Shown: positions 1-7,372 of the stretch, in pieces
Layout: every line of letters starts with the position of its first letter
How positions within the stretch are numbered: position 1 is the stretch's first letter
Source of the DNA: SHZI01 sp032122615
Lineage (GTDB): Bacteria > Pseudomonadota > Gammaproteobacteria > Steroidobacterales > GCA-2729495
DNA: 49,528 nt
NCBI GenBank assembly: GCA_032122615.1
Contig: JAQBGF010000055.1
Location: forward strand, 1 to 49,528
Direction of reading: 5' to 3'
Program-made: the position numbers and the translations under genes
The notes under the pieces: generated by a model
The model's input: the letters and a program-made list of their open reading frames with translations, nothing else
Databases searched by the model: none
What the model was told of the DNA's origin: nothing

Positions 1-1
1 C

Positions 2-148
2 CTGGTGGCCGCGCTCGAGGCTGCCGGCTGGCGGGTCAGTGGCAAGGCCGGTGCTGCGGAACTCCTCGGCATTCGACCCAGCACACTGACCGATCGGATG
101 ACAACACTGAAGATCCGGCGACCGGGACGAGCACCGGCAGATGATTGA
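2..148 (+). CDS. Fis-type regulator, C-terminal fragment
   Basis: The frame is open from the left edge and ends at TGA 146-148, so only the last 48 residues of the protein are in the window. They read as a Fis-type helix-turn-helix: an alanine-rich first helix, then AAELLGIRPSTLTDRM, which is the recognition helix arrangement seen at the C terminus of sigma-54-dependent activators of the FhlA/NtrC group, followed by a short basic tail. The AAA+ ATPase domain that would confirm this lies outside the window, so the family is inferred from the HTH alone. It ends 43 bases before the next gene on the same strand. Confidence 0.6.
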   Translation: MVAALEAAGWRVSGKAGAAELLGIRPSTLTDRMTTLKIRRPGRAPADD

Positions 149-191
149 GAATCGCAACTGAGGGAACGGCTCAGGCTCGTATACTCCCTCA

Positions 192-836
192 ATGGCAAAC
201 CTCATTACCCTGAGCCGCCTGCTTCTGCTCATTGTGGTTGTCGTGATTGCGTATCGGCCGCCAGACCTTTTCCAGCTGATCAACGTGCCGCTTCTCATCC
301 TGGTCTTCGTGACTGATGCGATCGATGGCTATGTCGCGCGCAAGCTTCATGAGACGAGCCAGTTCGGCGCCATGTTCGACATTGCGGGTGACCGCATTGT
401 CGAGCTCACCATGTGGATCGTCCTGGCCCACCTGAAACTGGTGCCGATCTGGGTACCACTGGTATTTGTCGTGCGCGGCACCATAGTCGATGCGATTCGC
501 GCCAGCCAGATCAGCAGTCGTCGGGAGAGCCCTTTTGCGCTGATGGAAACACCCCTCGGCAAGTGGCTGGTGGCCGAACGGTTCATGCGCGCCTTGTACG
601 CCGTGGTCAAGGCTACGGCCTTTTGCTGGTTGCTGTTGCTGCAGCCATTGCCGGTGGTGGCGCCGGCAGTGTGGAGCGAATTCGGTGGTATCGGCATTGC
701 CATCGGAGAGGGGCTGGTCCTTATTGCCGTCGCTCTTTGCCTCGTTCGTGGCTTGCCGGTAATTGTCGAGTTCATCTACAGCGAACGTCGCGCGATTCTC
801 GGCAGCCTTGCGGGTCCGGAAGCGCCCGGTCGCTGA
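192..836 (+). CDS. CDP-alcohol phosphatidyltransferase family protein
   Basis: Integral membrane enzyme of 214 residues that should transfer a phosphatidyl or related group from a CDP-activated donor to an alcohol, as PgsA does for glycerol phosphate. The family signature is complete: D42-x2-D45-G46-x2-A49-R50-x8-G59-x3-D63-x3-D67. Hydrophobic segments lie before and after it, giving about five or six membrane spans, and the length matches the family. No clear Shine-Dalgarno precedes the ATG, and a TATACT-like -10 sits about 10 bases upstream, so the transcript may have a very short leader. The acceptor alcohol cannot be told from sequence. A HAD phosphatase follows after 9 bases, which suggests a phospholipid pathway pair. 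Confidence 0.85.
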   Translation: MANLITLSRLLLLIVVVVIAYRPPDLFQLINVPLLILVFVTDAIDGYVARKLHETSQFGAMFDIAGDRIVELTMWIVLAHLKLVPIWVPLVFVVRGTIVDAIRASQISSRRESPFALMETPLGKWLVAERFMRALYAVVKATAFCWLLLLQPLPVVAPAVWSEFGGIGIAIGEGLVLIAVALCLVRGLPVIVEFIYSERRAILGSLAGPEAPGR

Positions 837-845
837 GCACGCGAT

Positions 846-1493
846 TTGGCGCTCGCCATCTTCGATATCGACGGCACCCTGGTTACGGGGCCCACCCTCG
901 AGAAAAGACTGTTTTTCCTGTTGTTCCGCGGGGGCTGGCTCCAGCCGGCACAACTACTGGCCTTCGCTCGCTTCGGCGCCAGCCATGCCACGCAGTTCGG
1001 CCGTTACACGATGAAGAAGAACAAGGCATACCTCGCGGGTCTGGCCTGCGCCGACGTCGACGCACTGGTTTCCAGCTGGGTCGGGCGGGTTTCGCCCGGC
1101 TGGTGGTACCCGCCAGCGCTGGCGAGGTTGCGCCAGCACCAGGCGGCCGGCGATACCGTGGTGCTGCTATCCGGCACCCCGCAATTTGTTGTCGACGCGC
1201 TGGCGCGGGAACTCGGCGTCAAGCGGGCAACGGGAACTTGCTGCACGGCGCAGGGCGGAAGATTTTGCGCAGATCCCCCGCGCGTGCACCCCTTTGCCGA
1301 AGAAAAGAGGGAGCTGGCCGCCAGGTTGTGCGCCGAGTTTGGCGAAACGGCGGACGCGATGTTCGCTTACGGTGATTCGGTGCATGACCTGCCGCTGCTG
1401 CGCCTCGCAGGGCATCCAGTCGCCGTGCGACCGGATGCGGGTCTGCTGGCGGCTGCCAAGGCAGCTGGTTTCGAAATTCTTGGCAGGCGCTGA
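846..1493 (+). CDS. HAD-IB family phosphatase (SerB-like)
   Basis: Cytosolic 215-residue hydrolase of the haloacid dehalogenase superfamily, subfamily IB. Motif I is D7-I-D9-G-T-L, with D7 the expected nucleophile; motif II is LLSGTP; motif IV is GDSVHDLPLL. This is the layout of phosphoserine phosphatase-like enzymes and of phosphatases acting on phosphatidylglycerophosphate or lysophosphatidate. The start is TTG at 846, because no in-frame ATG occurs before motif I. Its position directly behind a CDP-alcohol phosphatidyltransferase suggests that it dephosphorylates the lipid product made there; that is inference from context. Confidence 0.8.
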   Translation: MALAIFDIDGTLVTGPTLEKRLFFLLFRGGWLQPAQLLAFARFGASHATQFGRYTMKKNKAYLAGLACADVDALVSSWVGRVSPGWWYPPALARLRQHQAAGDTVVLLSGTPQFVVDALARELGVKRATGTCCTAQGGRFCADPPRVHPFAEEKRELAARLCAEFGETADAMFAYGDSVHDLPLLRLAGHPVAVRPDAGLLAAAKAAGFEILGRR

Positions 1494-1569
1494 CGGTCGA
1501 GCCGAGTTCCGGCACAATCAACTTGCCGGGGAACGGGTCCCGCGGCATTACCCTGGAGTCTGCCCACGC

Positions 1570-3012
1570 ATGTTCCGCAGGGAACTGAGTTGCTGCTTTT
1601 TGGCCTGCGCCCTGCTGCTGGTACACGGGTTACCGGCGCTGGCGCAGTCGAAGACCTCCCTGCCAGTGTCTGTAAACCGGATATTGGTGCAGCACAAGCT
1701 TCCCGAGGATTCGTTCAGCGCCTTTGTTCAGCGGGTCGACGCCGATGAGCCCCTGCTTACCTTTAATGCCCAGGTGCCGCGCAATCCAGCCTCGGTCATC
1801 AAGTTGCTGACGACCTTCGCGGCGCTGGAAACCCTGGGTCCCACGTACCAGTGGCGTACGGAGGCCTACGCCGACGGCAAAATGGCGGGCGGCACACTCA
1901 CCGGTGACCTGCTGCTCAAGGGCTATGGTGACCCCTACCTGGTCACCGAGCGCCTCTGGCTCCTGCAACGCGAGTTGCGCAACCGGGGCCTTAAGGCCAT
2001 CGATGGCGATCTGGTCATCGATAATTCCTGGTTTGCCCGGGAAGAACTTGATCCCGGGGCTTTCGATGGACAGCCCTACCGGGCCTACAACGCGCTGCCG
2101 GATGCGTTGCTGGTGAATTTTCAGGCGGTCAACTACACGTTCCGCCCGGACAGCGCACGCGGCCGCGTTGAAATCCTCGCAGACCCCGTTCTCGCCAACG
2201 TTGAGGTTCGCAACAATATGCGGCTGTTCAGCGGCGGTTGTAACTCGAGAAAGAGCGGCATCAGCATGGTCGTCGGCAGCGTGGCCTCCCGGCCTCGTGT
2301 GACTTTCTCTGGCGCTCTTGCGAGCCGTTGCCCGGAGTACCAGTTGCTGCGCTCCGTGCTCGACGGCCCCAGCTATGCCTACGGCGCGTTCCGGGGGCTA
2401 TGGGAAGAACAGGGCGGCCGGCTGACCGGTGGCCTTCGCCAGGGCCAGGTGCCGGCGGGCAAGGTGCCGCTGCTGACCTTCCAGTCGCCACCCCTGGCCG
2501 AGCTGATTCGCCTGGTCAACAAGTTCAGCAACAATGTCATGACCCGTCAGATCTTCCTGACCATGGGGGCGGAGAAATTCGGGTCGCCCGGTACCCTCGA
2601 CAAGGGCCGGCAGGCCGTTCAGTTAGCGCTGTCCAGGTACCGGCTGAGCTTTCCGGAGCTGCAGGCAGGAAATGGCGCCGGACTCGCCCGCGAGACGCGG
2701 ATCACGGTTGCGAACCTTGGCCAGCTGCTGCTGGCTGCCCACGCCAGCCCCTTCCAGCCGGAATTTCAGGCTTCTTTGTCGCTGGCTGGCTTTGATGGCA
2801 CGACCAGGCGCCGCTTCCTGAAGGATCCGGCGGCCGGCGACATGCACCTCAAGACCGGTAGCCTCAATGGCGTCACGGCCATTGCCGGGTACGTCCACAG
2901 CGAATCCGGGGCTGACTATGTCGTCGTGGTGGTTGTCAATCACCCCAAGGCCACCTGGGGGGGAGGGCAGGAAGCCCAGAACGCTCTCCTGCGCTGGGCC
3001 TATCAGCGCTAG
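1570..3012 (+). CDS. dacB: D-alanyl-D-alanine carboxypeptidase/endopeptidase (PBP4, peptidase S13)
   Basis: Periplasmic class C penicillin-binding protein of 480 residues that trims D-Ala from peptidoglycan stem peptides or cuts cross-links. The reading frame is open further upstream, but ATG 1570 begins a normal signal peptide (hydrophobic residues 8-24, cleavage near ALA-QS). The three catalytic motifs are present: S75-V-I-K78 with the nucleophile, S320-N-N322, and K428-T-G430. The long insertion between the first two motifs is typical of the DacB family. It follows the HAD gene by 76 bases and ends 36 bases before glnK. Confidence 0.92.
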   Translation: MFRRELSCCFLACALLLVHGLPALAQSKTSLPVSVNRILVQHKLPEDSFSAFVQRVDADEPLLTFNAQVPRNPASVIKLLTTFAALETLGPTYQWRTEAYADGKMAGGTLTGDLLLKGYGDPYLVTERLWLLQRELRNRGLKAIDGDLVIDNSWFAREELDPGAFDGQPYRAYNALPDALLVNFQAVNYTFRPDSARGRVEILADPVLANVEVRNNMRLFSGGCNSRKSGISMVVGSVASRPRVTFSGALASRCPEYQLLRSVLDGPSYAYGAFRGLWEEQGGRLTGGLRQGQVPAGKVPLLTFQSPPLAELIRLVNKFSNNVMTRQIFLTMGAEKFGSPGTLDKGRQAVQLALSRYRLSFPELQAGNGAGLARETRITVANLGQLLLAAHASPFQPEFQASLSLAGFDGTTRRRFLKDPAAGDMHLKTGSLNGVTAIAGYVHSESGADYVVVVVVNHPKATWGGGQEAQNALLRWAYQR

Positions 3013-3048
3013 AATTGCCATCGACTCCAAGCCACCAGAGAAGTCCTC

Positions 3049-3387
3049 ATGAAGCTGATTACCGCCATCATCAAACCCTTCCGCCTCGACGACGTGCGCA
3101 ATGCGCTTTCCGAGGTTGGCGTAAACGGCATGACTGTTACCGAAGTCAAGGGCTTCGGCCGGCAACGCGGCCATACGGAACTGTACCGGGGTGCCGAGTA
3201 CGTGGTGGACTTCCTGCCCAAGTCAAAGGTGGAGGTTGCAGTCAGCGATGAACTGGTGGAGCGGGTCATTGAAGTCATCTCCGCCGCGGCCCGCACGGGT
3301 AAAGTAGGGGACGGAAAGATTTTCGTCACTGACTTGATCCAGTCGCTGCGGATACGCACCGGGGAGACGGGCGACAACGCCTTGTAG
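3049..3387 (+). CDS. glnK: Nitrogen regulatory protein P-II
   Basis: PII signal protein of 112 residues, the usual length. It senses ATP/ADP and 2-oxoglutarate and plugs the AmtB channel when nitrogen is sufficient. The T-loop carries Y51 inside TELYRGAEYVVDFLPK, the tyrosine uridylylated by GlnD, and GKVGDGKIFV is the second PII signature. The next gene is amtB, so glnK is the better name than glnB. A Shine-Dalgarno AGAGAAG precedes the ATG. No sigma-54 site of the TGGCAC-N5-TTGC type is visible just upstream. The TAG stop at 3385-3387 is part of a GTAGGAGC palindromic repeat. Confidence 0.93.
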   Translation: MKLITAIIKPFRLDDVRNALSEVGVNGMTVTEVKGFGRQRGHTELYRGAEYVVDFLPKSKVEVAVSDELVERVIEVISAAARTGKVGDGKIFVTDLIQSLRIRTGETGDNAL

Positions 3388-3450
3388 GAGCGCCAAAACG
3401 CGCGACAATTGCGGATCGCGCCTGAAGGCGCTCCTACAGGTGCTCCTACA
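3383..3450. repeat. GTAGGAGC-type palindromic repeat (REP-like), glnK-amtB gap
   Basis: TGTAGGAGCGCC (3383-3394) is repeated inverted as GGCGCTCCTACA (3427-3438), with an inner pair GCGCGA/TCGCGC, so the segment can fold into a long hairpin. A partial copy GGTGCTCCTACA follows at 3439-3450. The glnK stop codon TAG lies inside the left arm. The hairpin sits between glnK and amtB and could change the relative yield of the two (inference). Confidence 0.8.
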
Positions 3451-3485
3451 GGTGCTTCCGCAACCGGGCAAACAGGGTTTTCAGG

Positions 3486-4706
3486 ATGATCAATAGCGGC
3501 GACACTGCCTGGATGCTCGGCGCGACGGCGCTGGTACTTTTCATGACGCTGCCTGGTCTGGCACTGTTCTATGGCGGCCTGGTACGCAGCCGCAACGTGC
3601 TGTCGGTGCTTATGCAGTGCTTCGCCATTGCGGCGATGGCCTCGATTGTCTGGGTGCTGGTCGGTTACAGCCTCGTATTCAGCGACGGCGGGGCGGCGCA
3701 GGCGTGGATCGGTGGTCTTCGCAAGTCCATGCTCACGGGAGTCACTCCAGATGCCGTGTCTGGCACGATCCCCGAGTCCCTCTTCGCGATGTTCCAGCTG
3801 ACGTTCGCAATCATTACGCCCGCCCTGGTCGTTGGGGCATTCGCCGAGCGCATGCGCTTTGCCGCCATGCTGCTGTTCTCGACCCTGTGGCTTTTGCTGG
3901 TGTACATCCCGGTGGCGCACTGGGTATGGGGCGGTGGCTGGCTGGCCGAAATGAAGTTCCTCGACTTCGCCGGTGGCTCGGTGGTGCATATCAACGCGGG
4001 CGTTGCCGCACTGACGGCGGCGCTCGTGCTTGGCAACCGTCGCGGTTTTCCAGTCGTGCCGATGCCTCCGCACAACCTGCCCAGCACAGTCGCTGGCGCC
4101 GGCATGCTCTGGGTGGGCTGGTTCGGGTTCAATGCCGGCAGCGCCCTCGCCGCCAACGGTTCGGCGGGCATGGCCATGTTGGTGACGCACATCGCGGCCG
4201 CCGCCGGCTGCCTGGCATGGATGGCGCAGGAGTGGCTGCGCTTTGGCAAACCCAGTGTGCTCGGCGTTGTCACGGGCATGGTGGCTGGCCTGGGAACGAT
4301 CACGCCCGCCTCGGGCTATGTAGGTCCCGGCGGTGCGCTTTTGATCGGCCTGGTGGCCGGCACGGTGTGCTTCTGGGCCACGCAGTACCTCAAGCGCCGG
4401 CTTGAGATCGATGATTCCCTGGACGTGTTTCCTGTGCACGGCGTGGGCGGAATCATGGGCACGCTGCTCACTGGCGTTTTGGGCGCGACGGCCCTCGGGG
4501 GCATTGGTCACCCGGACGGCCGCACGATCGCGGCCCAGCTCGGCGTGCAGTTGATCGGCACGGTGGCCACGGTACTGTGGTCGGCTGGGATGACCTGGTT
4601 CCTGCTGAAGGTGACCGGCCTGGTGTGCGAATTGCGCGTGACGGCGGAAGAAGAGAACGAAGGCCTCGATCTCGTGTTGCACGAGGAACGGGGCTACAAC
4701 CTCTAG
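3486..4706 (+). CDS. amtB: Ammonium transporter
   Basis: Inner-membrane ammonium channel of 406 residues with about eleven membrane spans. The conserved twin-histidine pair of the pore is visible in GGSVVHINAGVAAL and in VFPVHGVGGIMGTLLTG, and the external gate region reads VAHWVWGGGWL. It follows glnK on the same strand at 98 bases, the classical arrangement in which GlnK binds and blocks AmtB. There is no obvious cleaved signal peptide; the first hydrophobic segment begins near residue 10. A short CAGG precedes the ATG. Its C-terminal tail is acidic (EEENEGLD). Confidence 0.95.
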   Translation: MINSGDTAWMLGATALVLFMTLPGLALFYGGLVRSRNVLSVLMQCFAIAAMASIVWVLVGYSLVFSDGGAAQAWIGGLRKSMLTGVTPDAVSGTIPESLFAMFQLTFAIITPALVVGAFAERMRFAAMLLFSTLWLLLVYIPVAHWVWGGGWLAEMKFLDFAGGSVVHINAGVAALTAALVLGNRRGFPVVPMPPHNLPSTVAGAGMLWVGWFGFNAGSALAANGSAGMAMLVTHIAAAAGCLAWMAQEWLRFGKPSVLGVVTGMVAGLGTITPASGYVGPGGALLIGLVAGTVCFWATQYLKRRLEIDDSLDVFPVHGVGGIMGTLLTGVLGATALGGIGHPDGRTIAAQLGVQLIGTVATVLWSAGMTWFLLKVTGLVCELRVTAEEENEGLDLVLHEERGYNL

Positions 4707-4737
4707 TCAAAAGGTACCGGACCTTAGTTCTTTGCGT

Positions 4738-4846
4738 TGTAGGAGCGGCTTCAGCCGCGAACAACGTACTCCGTGGCCCGCGTCCCCCCGGCGGGAAATC
4801 CTGTCCGCTACCGTGCGGCACGGTGAGCGCGGACAGGACACCCGCC
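4738..4846. repeat. GTAGGAGC palindrome plus adjoining long hairpin
   Basis: Starts with a copy of TGTAGGAGCGGCTTCAGC (4738-4760 in full, itself a GCGGCT-TC-AGCCGC hairpin), followed by ACAACGTACTCCGT. The next segment is an imperfect inverted repeat, 4790-4808 against 4829-4846 (GGCGGG..TCCTGTCCGC / GCGGACAGGA..CCCGCC), enclosing a perfect ACCGTG-CGG-CACGGT hairpin. It lies between the convergent amtB and msrQ genes and may act as a bidirectional transcription barrier; there is no U-tract. The first 37 bases match the left end of the large element at 49084. Confidence 0.75.
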
Positions 4847-4880
4847 GTCACCCGCGGGATGCACCACCGCACCGCGCCGT

Positions 4881-5504
4881 TCAGATCGCCTGTTCTACCG
4901 CCGAAGCGCGCCGTCGCGACTTCCACACCCGGAACCCGAGCAACACGGCCAGGATCCCGCAGTAGACCAGCGGCTCCCGCACGTCCTTCTTCACCAGCCA
5001 GTAGAAATGCCAGCAGCCGAGGATCGCAACTACGTAAACGAGCTTGTGCAGCGTCAGCCAGCGCTGGCCGAGTTGCCGGCGCCAGCCGGCGGTGGAGGTC
5101 ACAGCCAGCGGGGTCATCAGGAGGAAGGCCGCAAAGCCGATGGTAATGAATGGACGTTTTACGATGTCCTCAATAATCACTGGAAGGTCCAGTGAACGGT
5201 CGAGGAAGAAGTACGTGACGAAGTGCAGAGTCAGGTAGGTGAAGCTCCACAAGCCGAGCAGGCGACGGAACTGAAGGGGCCACGGTTTGCCCGTGATCCA
5301 GCGCAACGGCGTCATGGTGAGGGTCACCAGCAGCAGGCGCAGGCCCCATTCGCCGAGGACGTCGCGGATAGCCAGCCCCGGGTTCGGCCCGAGCCGCAGT
5401 CCGGCGACCTCGGCGAGTTGCAGAACGAGAATGACCAACGGCAGGGCGCAGGCGACATGCGCCAGAGGGCGCCAGAACTGCCGTACCTGGCGTTGCGTGA
5501 GCAT
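4881..5504 (-). CDS. msrQ: Heme-binding membrane subunit of methionine sulfoxide reductase
   Basis: MsrQ (YedZ) of 207 residues, a ferric-reductase-like membrane protein with about six spans. It passes electrons from the quinone pool or flavin to periplasmic MsrP. Histidines that can ligate heme lie within membrane segments (FTYLTLHFVTYFFLD and LTLHKLVYVVAILGCWHFYWL). It begins 32 bases behind msrP on the same strand, the standard msrPQ operon order. The gene ends just before the repeat-rich gap facing amtB. The Shine-Dalgarno is weak, consistent with translation tied to msrP. Confidence 0.92.
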   Translation of the reverse strand: MLTQRQVRQFWRPLAHVACALPLVILVLQLAEVAGLRLGPNPGLAIRDVLGEWGLRLLLVTLTMTPLRWITGKPWPLQFRRLLGLWSFTYLTLHFVTYFFLDRSLDLPVIIEDIVKRPFITIGFAAFLLMTPLAVTSTAGWRRQLGQRWLTLHKLVYVVAILGCWHFYWLVKKDVREPLVYCGILAVLLGFRVWKSRRRASAVEQAI

Positions 5505-5536
5505 GATGTTTTCGAGGGTTCTCGGGTCAGTCCGGA

Positions 5537-6508
5537 TCAGAAATTCCGGACGAGGTCGAGGCCTGTGTATAGCGAGGCCACTTCGGATGCGTAGCCATTG
5601 AAGGGCAGGGTTTCCTGGCGGGCGGCGAACAGGCTGCCAAGGCCCGACGCCACCCGACGCTCCGAGGCCTGACTCCAGCGCGGGTGGTCGACCTCCGGGT
5701 TCACGTTGGCGTAGAAGCCGTACTCATCCGGTGCCGACAGGTTCCAGGTGGTCGGCGGCGGCTTTTCCGTGAAGCTGATGCGGACGATCGACTTGATGCT
5801 CTTGAAGCCGTACTTCCAGGGCACTATCAGCCGCAGCGGTGCGCCGTTCTGGTTGGGAAGTTCGACGCCGTACACCCCCACCACGAGCAGCGTCAGTGGG
5901 TGCATCGCTTCGGCCACGGTCAGGCCTTCCACATACGGCCAGTCGAGGATCGGGTACTTCTGGCCCGGCATTTCCGAGGGCCTCACGATCGTCTCGAACG
6001 CGACATATTTCGCCTTCGACGTCGGCTTGTAGCGCTTCAACACGTCCCGGAGCGGTATGCCGACCCATGGGATCACCATCGACCAGGCCTCGACGCAACG
6101 GAAACGATAAATCCGTTCCTCGAGCGTGTGAGGCTTGATGATGGTGTCGTAGTCGAAAGTTCCGGTCACTTCGGCCTCGCCGTCGACGTCCACCTTCCAG
6201 GGTTTCGGCCGGAACTTGCCGGATTTCGCGGCCGGGTCGGCCTTATCGGTGCCAAATTCGTAGTAATTGTTATAGGTCGTTATTTCCTCGAAGCTGTTCG
6301 GCGCACTCTTCACGCTCAGCGGACTCTTGCGAATGCCGGCCAGCCGCCGGTACCGGGCCGGAATCGGATCATCCGCTGCCAGCGCCTGCGGCAACAGCGT
6401 GCTCGCACCGAGAAAACCTGCGGACTGCAGCAGCGCCCGGCGCTTGATAAACACGCCCTCCGGGGTGATTTCCGAAGGCCGGACATCGGCCGGCTTCCTG
6501 ATCAGCAT
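5537..6508 (-). CDS. msrP: Protein-methionine-sulfoxide reductase, molybdopterin catalytic subunit
   Basis: MsrP (YedY), a periplasmic Mo-cofactor enzyme that repairs oxidised methionine in envelope proteins. The N terminus has a Tat signal with KRRALLQSAGFLGAS and an AQALAAD-like cleavage region. The Mo-binding cysteine is in RFRCVEAWSMVIPWVG, typical of the sulfite oxidase fold. Two ATGs lie six bases apart; the second (6508) is preferred because GAGAGGA stands six bases upstream of it but abuts the first (6514). This gives 323 residues, normal for the family. msrQ follows directly, and a DUF547 gene lies 69 bases upstream on the same strand. Confidence 0.93.
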   Translation of the reverse strand: MLIRKPADVRPSEITPEGVFIKRRALLQSAGFLGASTLLPQALAADDPIPARYRRLAGIRKSPLSVKSAPNSFEEITTYNNYYEFGTDKADPAAKSGKFRPKPWKVDVDGEAEVTGTFDYDTIIKPHTLEERIYRFRCVEAWSMVIPWVGIPLRDVLKRYKPTSKAKYVAFETIVRPSEMPGQKYPILDWPYVEGLTVAEAMHPLTLLVVGVYGVELPNQNGAPLRLIVPWKYGFKSIKSIVRISFTEKPPPTTWNLSAPDEYGFYANVNPEVDHPRWSQASERRVASGLGSLFAARQETLPFNGYASEVASLYTGLDLVRNF

Positions 6509-6577
6509 GGCCATTCCTCTCGATTTGATGCGTATTGGACGGGCCCGGCTGCTGGTTCCTTACAGCCGCGGGGCAGG

Positions 6578-7324
6578 CTAGTCGGGTTTGCCGCGGTATA
6601 CGCCGTTCAGCTCCCAGTCGTAGTCCAGAAAGCGGATTTCAAAGCCGTCGCTTGCCAGCAGCTCGGCGGCTGCCGGGTCACTCACATAGCGAGACAGGTA
6701 CTTCTGGACCGAGCCCGCATCCCGGGCGAAGTCGGCGTCGTACCAGTTGAAGATGCTCGACAGGAAGGCAATTTTACGCTTGACGTCGTAGCGGTTCCTC
6801 GCGCCGTCGTTGGCAAAAGATCGTGCCGCGGCCTCGAGTTGCGCATCAAGCTCCCCCGGCGTGTAGGCGTGATTGGCGAGGCGGGGGCAGGAGATTGACG
6901 CGCAGACAATGGCGAAATGCACACGCGGATCAGCCAGAGGCAGGATCTGGCCGTGTTCCAGGCCTTCGAGCGTTGTCGTGCTTCCCAGCAGTTCGTATTT
7001 GCGCCGTTTGAAGTAGATATAGCGACCGAACCTCGAGGAGGGAGAGTAGCCATCAACAATGCCGCGGACGGCGAGCGCGTTGTAGGCGTTGATCAGGAAC
7101 GCCAGCCGGGTATCCGGCGTTGCCAGGTCTGTGCTCGCCGCACTGGCCAGCCCCATCACGAAGCGGTCGAAGGCCGGGTCGGCGCGGATGCCGTCGTAAT
7201 CCACGAAGCCGTTGCGCACGTTGCGCAGAAGTACGGCGTCGAGGTCATCGATATTGGGCAGTGCTGCGGTTGCTGACGCGCCGAGCAGGCACAGCAAAAT
7301 CACGCGAAGGAGGAAATGAGCCAT
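6578..7324 (-). CDS. DUF547 domain secreted protein
   Basis: Protein of 248 residues with a signal peptide (hydrophobic residues 3-20 ending SATAALP) followed by a DUF547 domain. The hallmark pattern FLINAYNALAVRGI and the region around HFAIVCASISCPRL are clear. The domain's biochemical role is not known; its conserved Cys and Asn/Asp residues suggest an enzyme with a papain-like or transglutaminase-like look. The start is placed at ATG 7324; a GTG at 7342 in the same frame is the alternative. It may share a transcript with msrPQ (69-base gap), which would link it to envelope redox repair, but that is inference. Confidence 0.8.
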   Translation of the reverse strand: MAHFLLRVILLCLLGASATAALPNIDDLDAVLLRNVRNGFVDYDGIRADPAFDRFVMGLASAASTDLATPDTRLAFLINAYNALAVRGIVDGYSPSSRFGRYIYFKRRKYELLGSTTTLEGLEHGQILPLADPRVHFAIVCASISCPRLANHAYTPGELDAQLEAAARSFANDGARNRYDVKRKIAFLSSIFNWYDADFARDAGSVQKYLSRYVSDPAAAELLASDGFEIRFLDYDWELNGVYRGKPD

Positions 7325-7372
7325 GGGGTATTCTAAGCGCACTCCCTGATTTCGATCGCCAAAGAGTACTGG

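Noticed and set aside
2970..3048. Sigma-54 promoter for glnK-amtB
   Set aside because: No TGGCAC-N5-TTGC match is seen in the gap upstream of glnK.
3009..4682. 557-codon open frame on the minus strand over glnK and amtB
   Set aside because: It is antisense to two well-identified genes; composition is Arg/His/Gln-rich, as expected for a GC-rich shadow frame.
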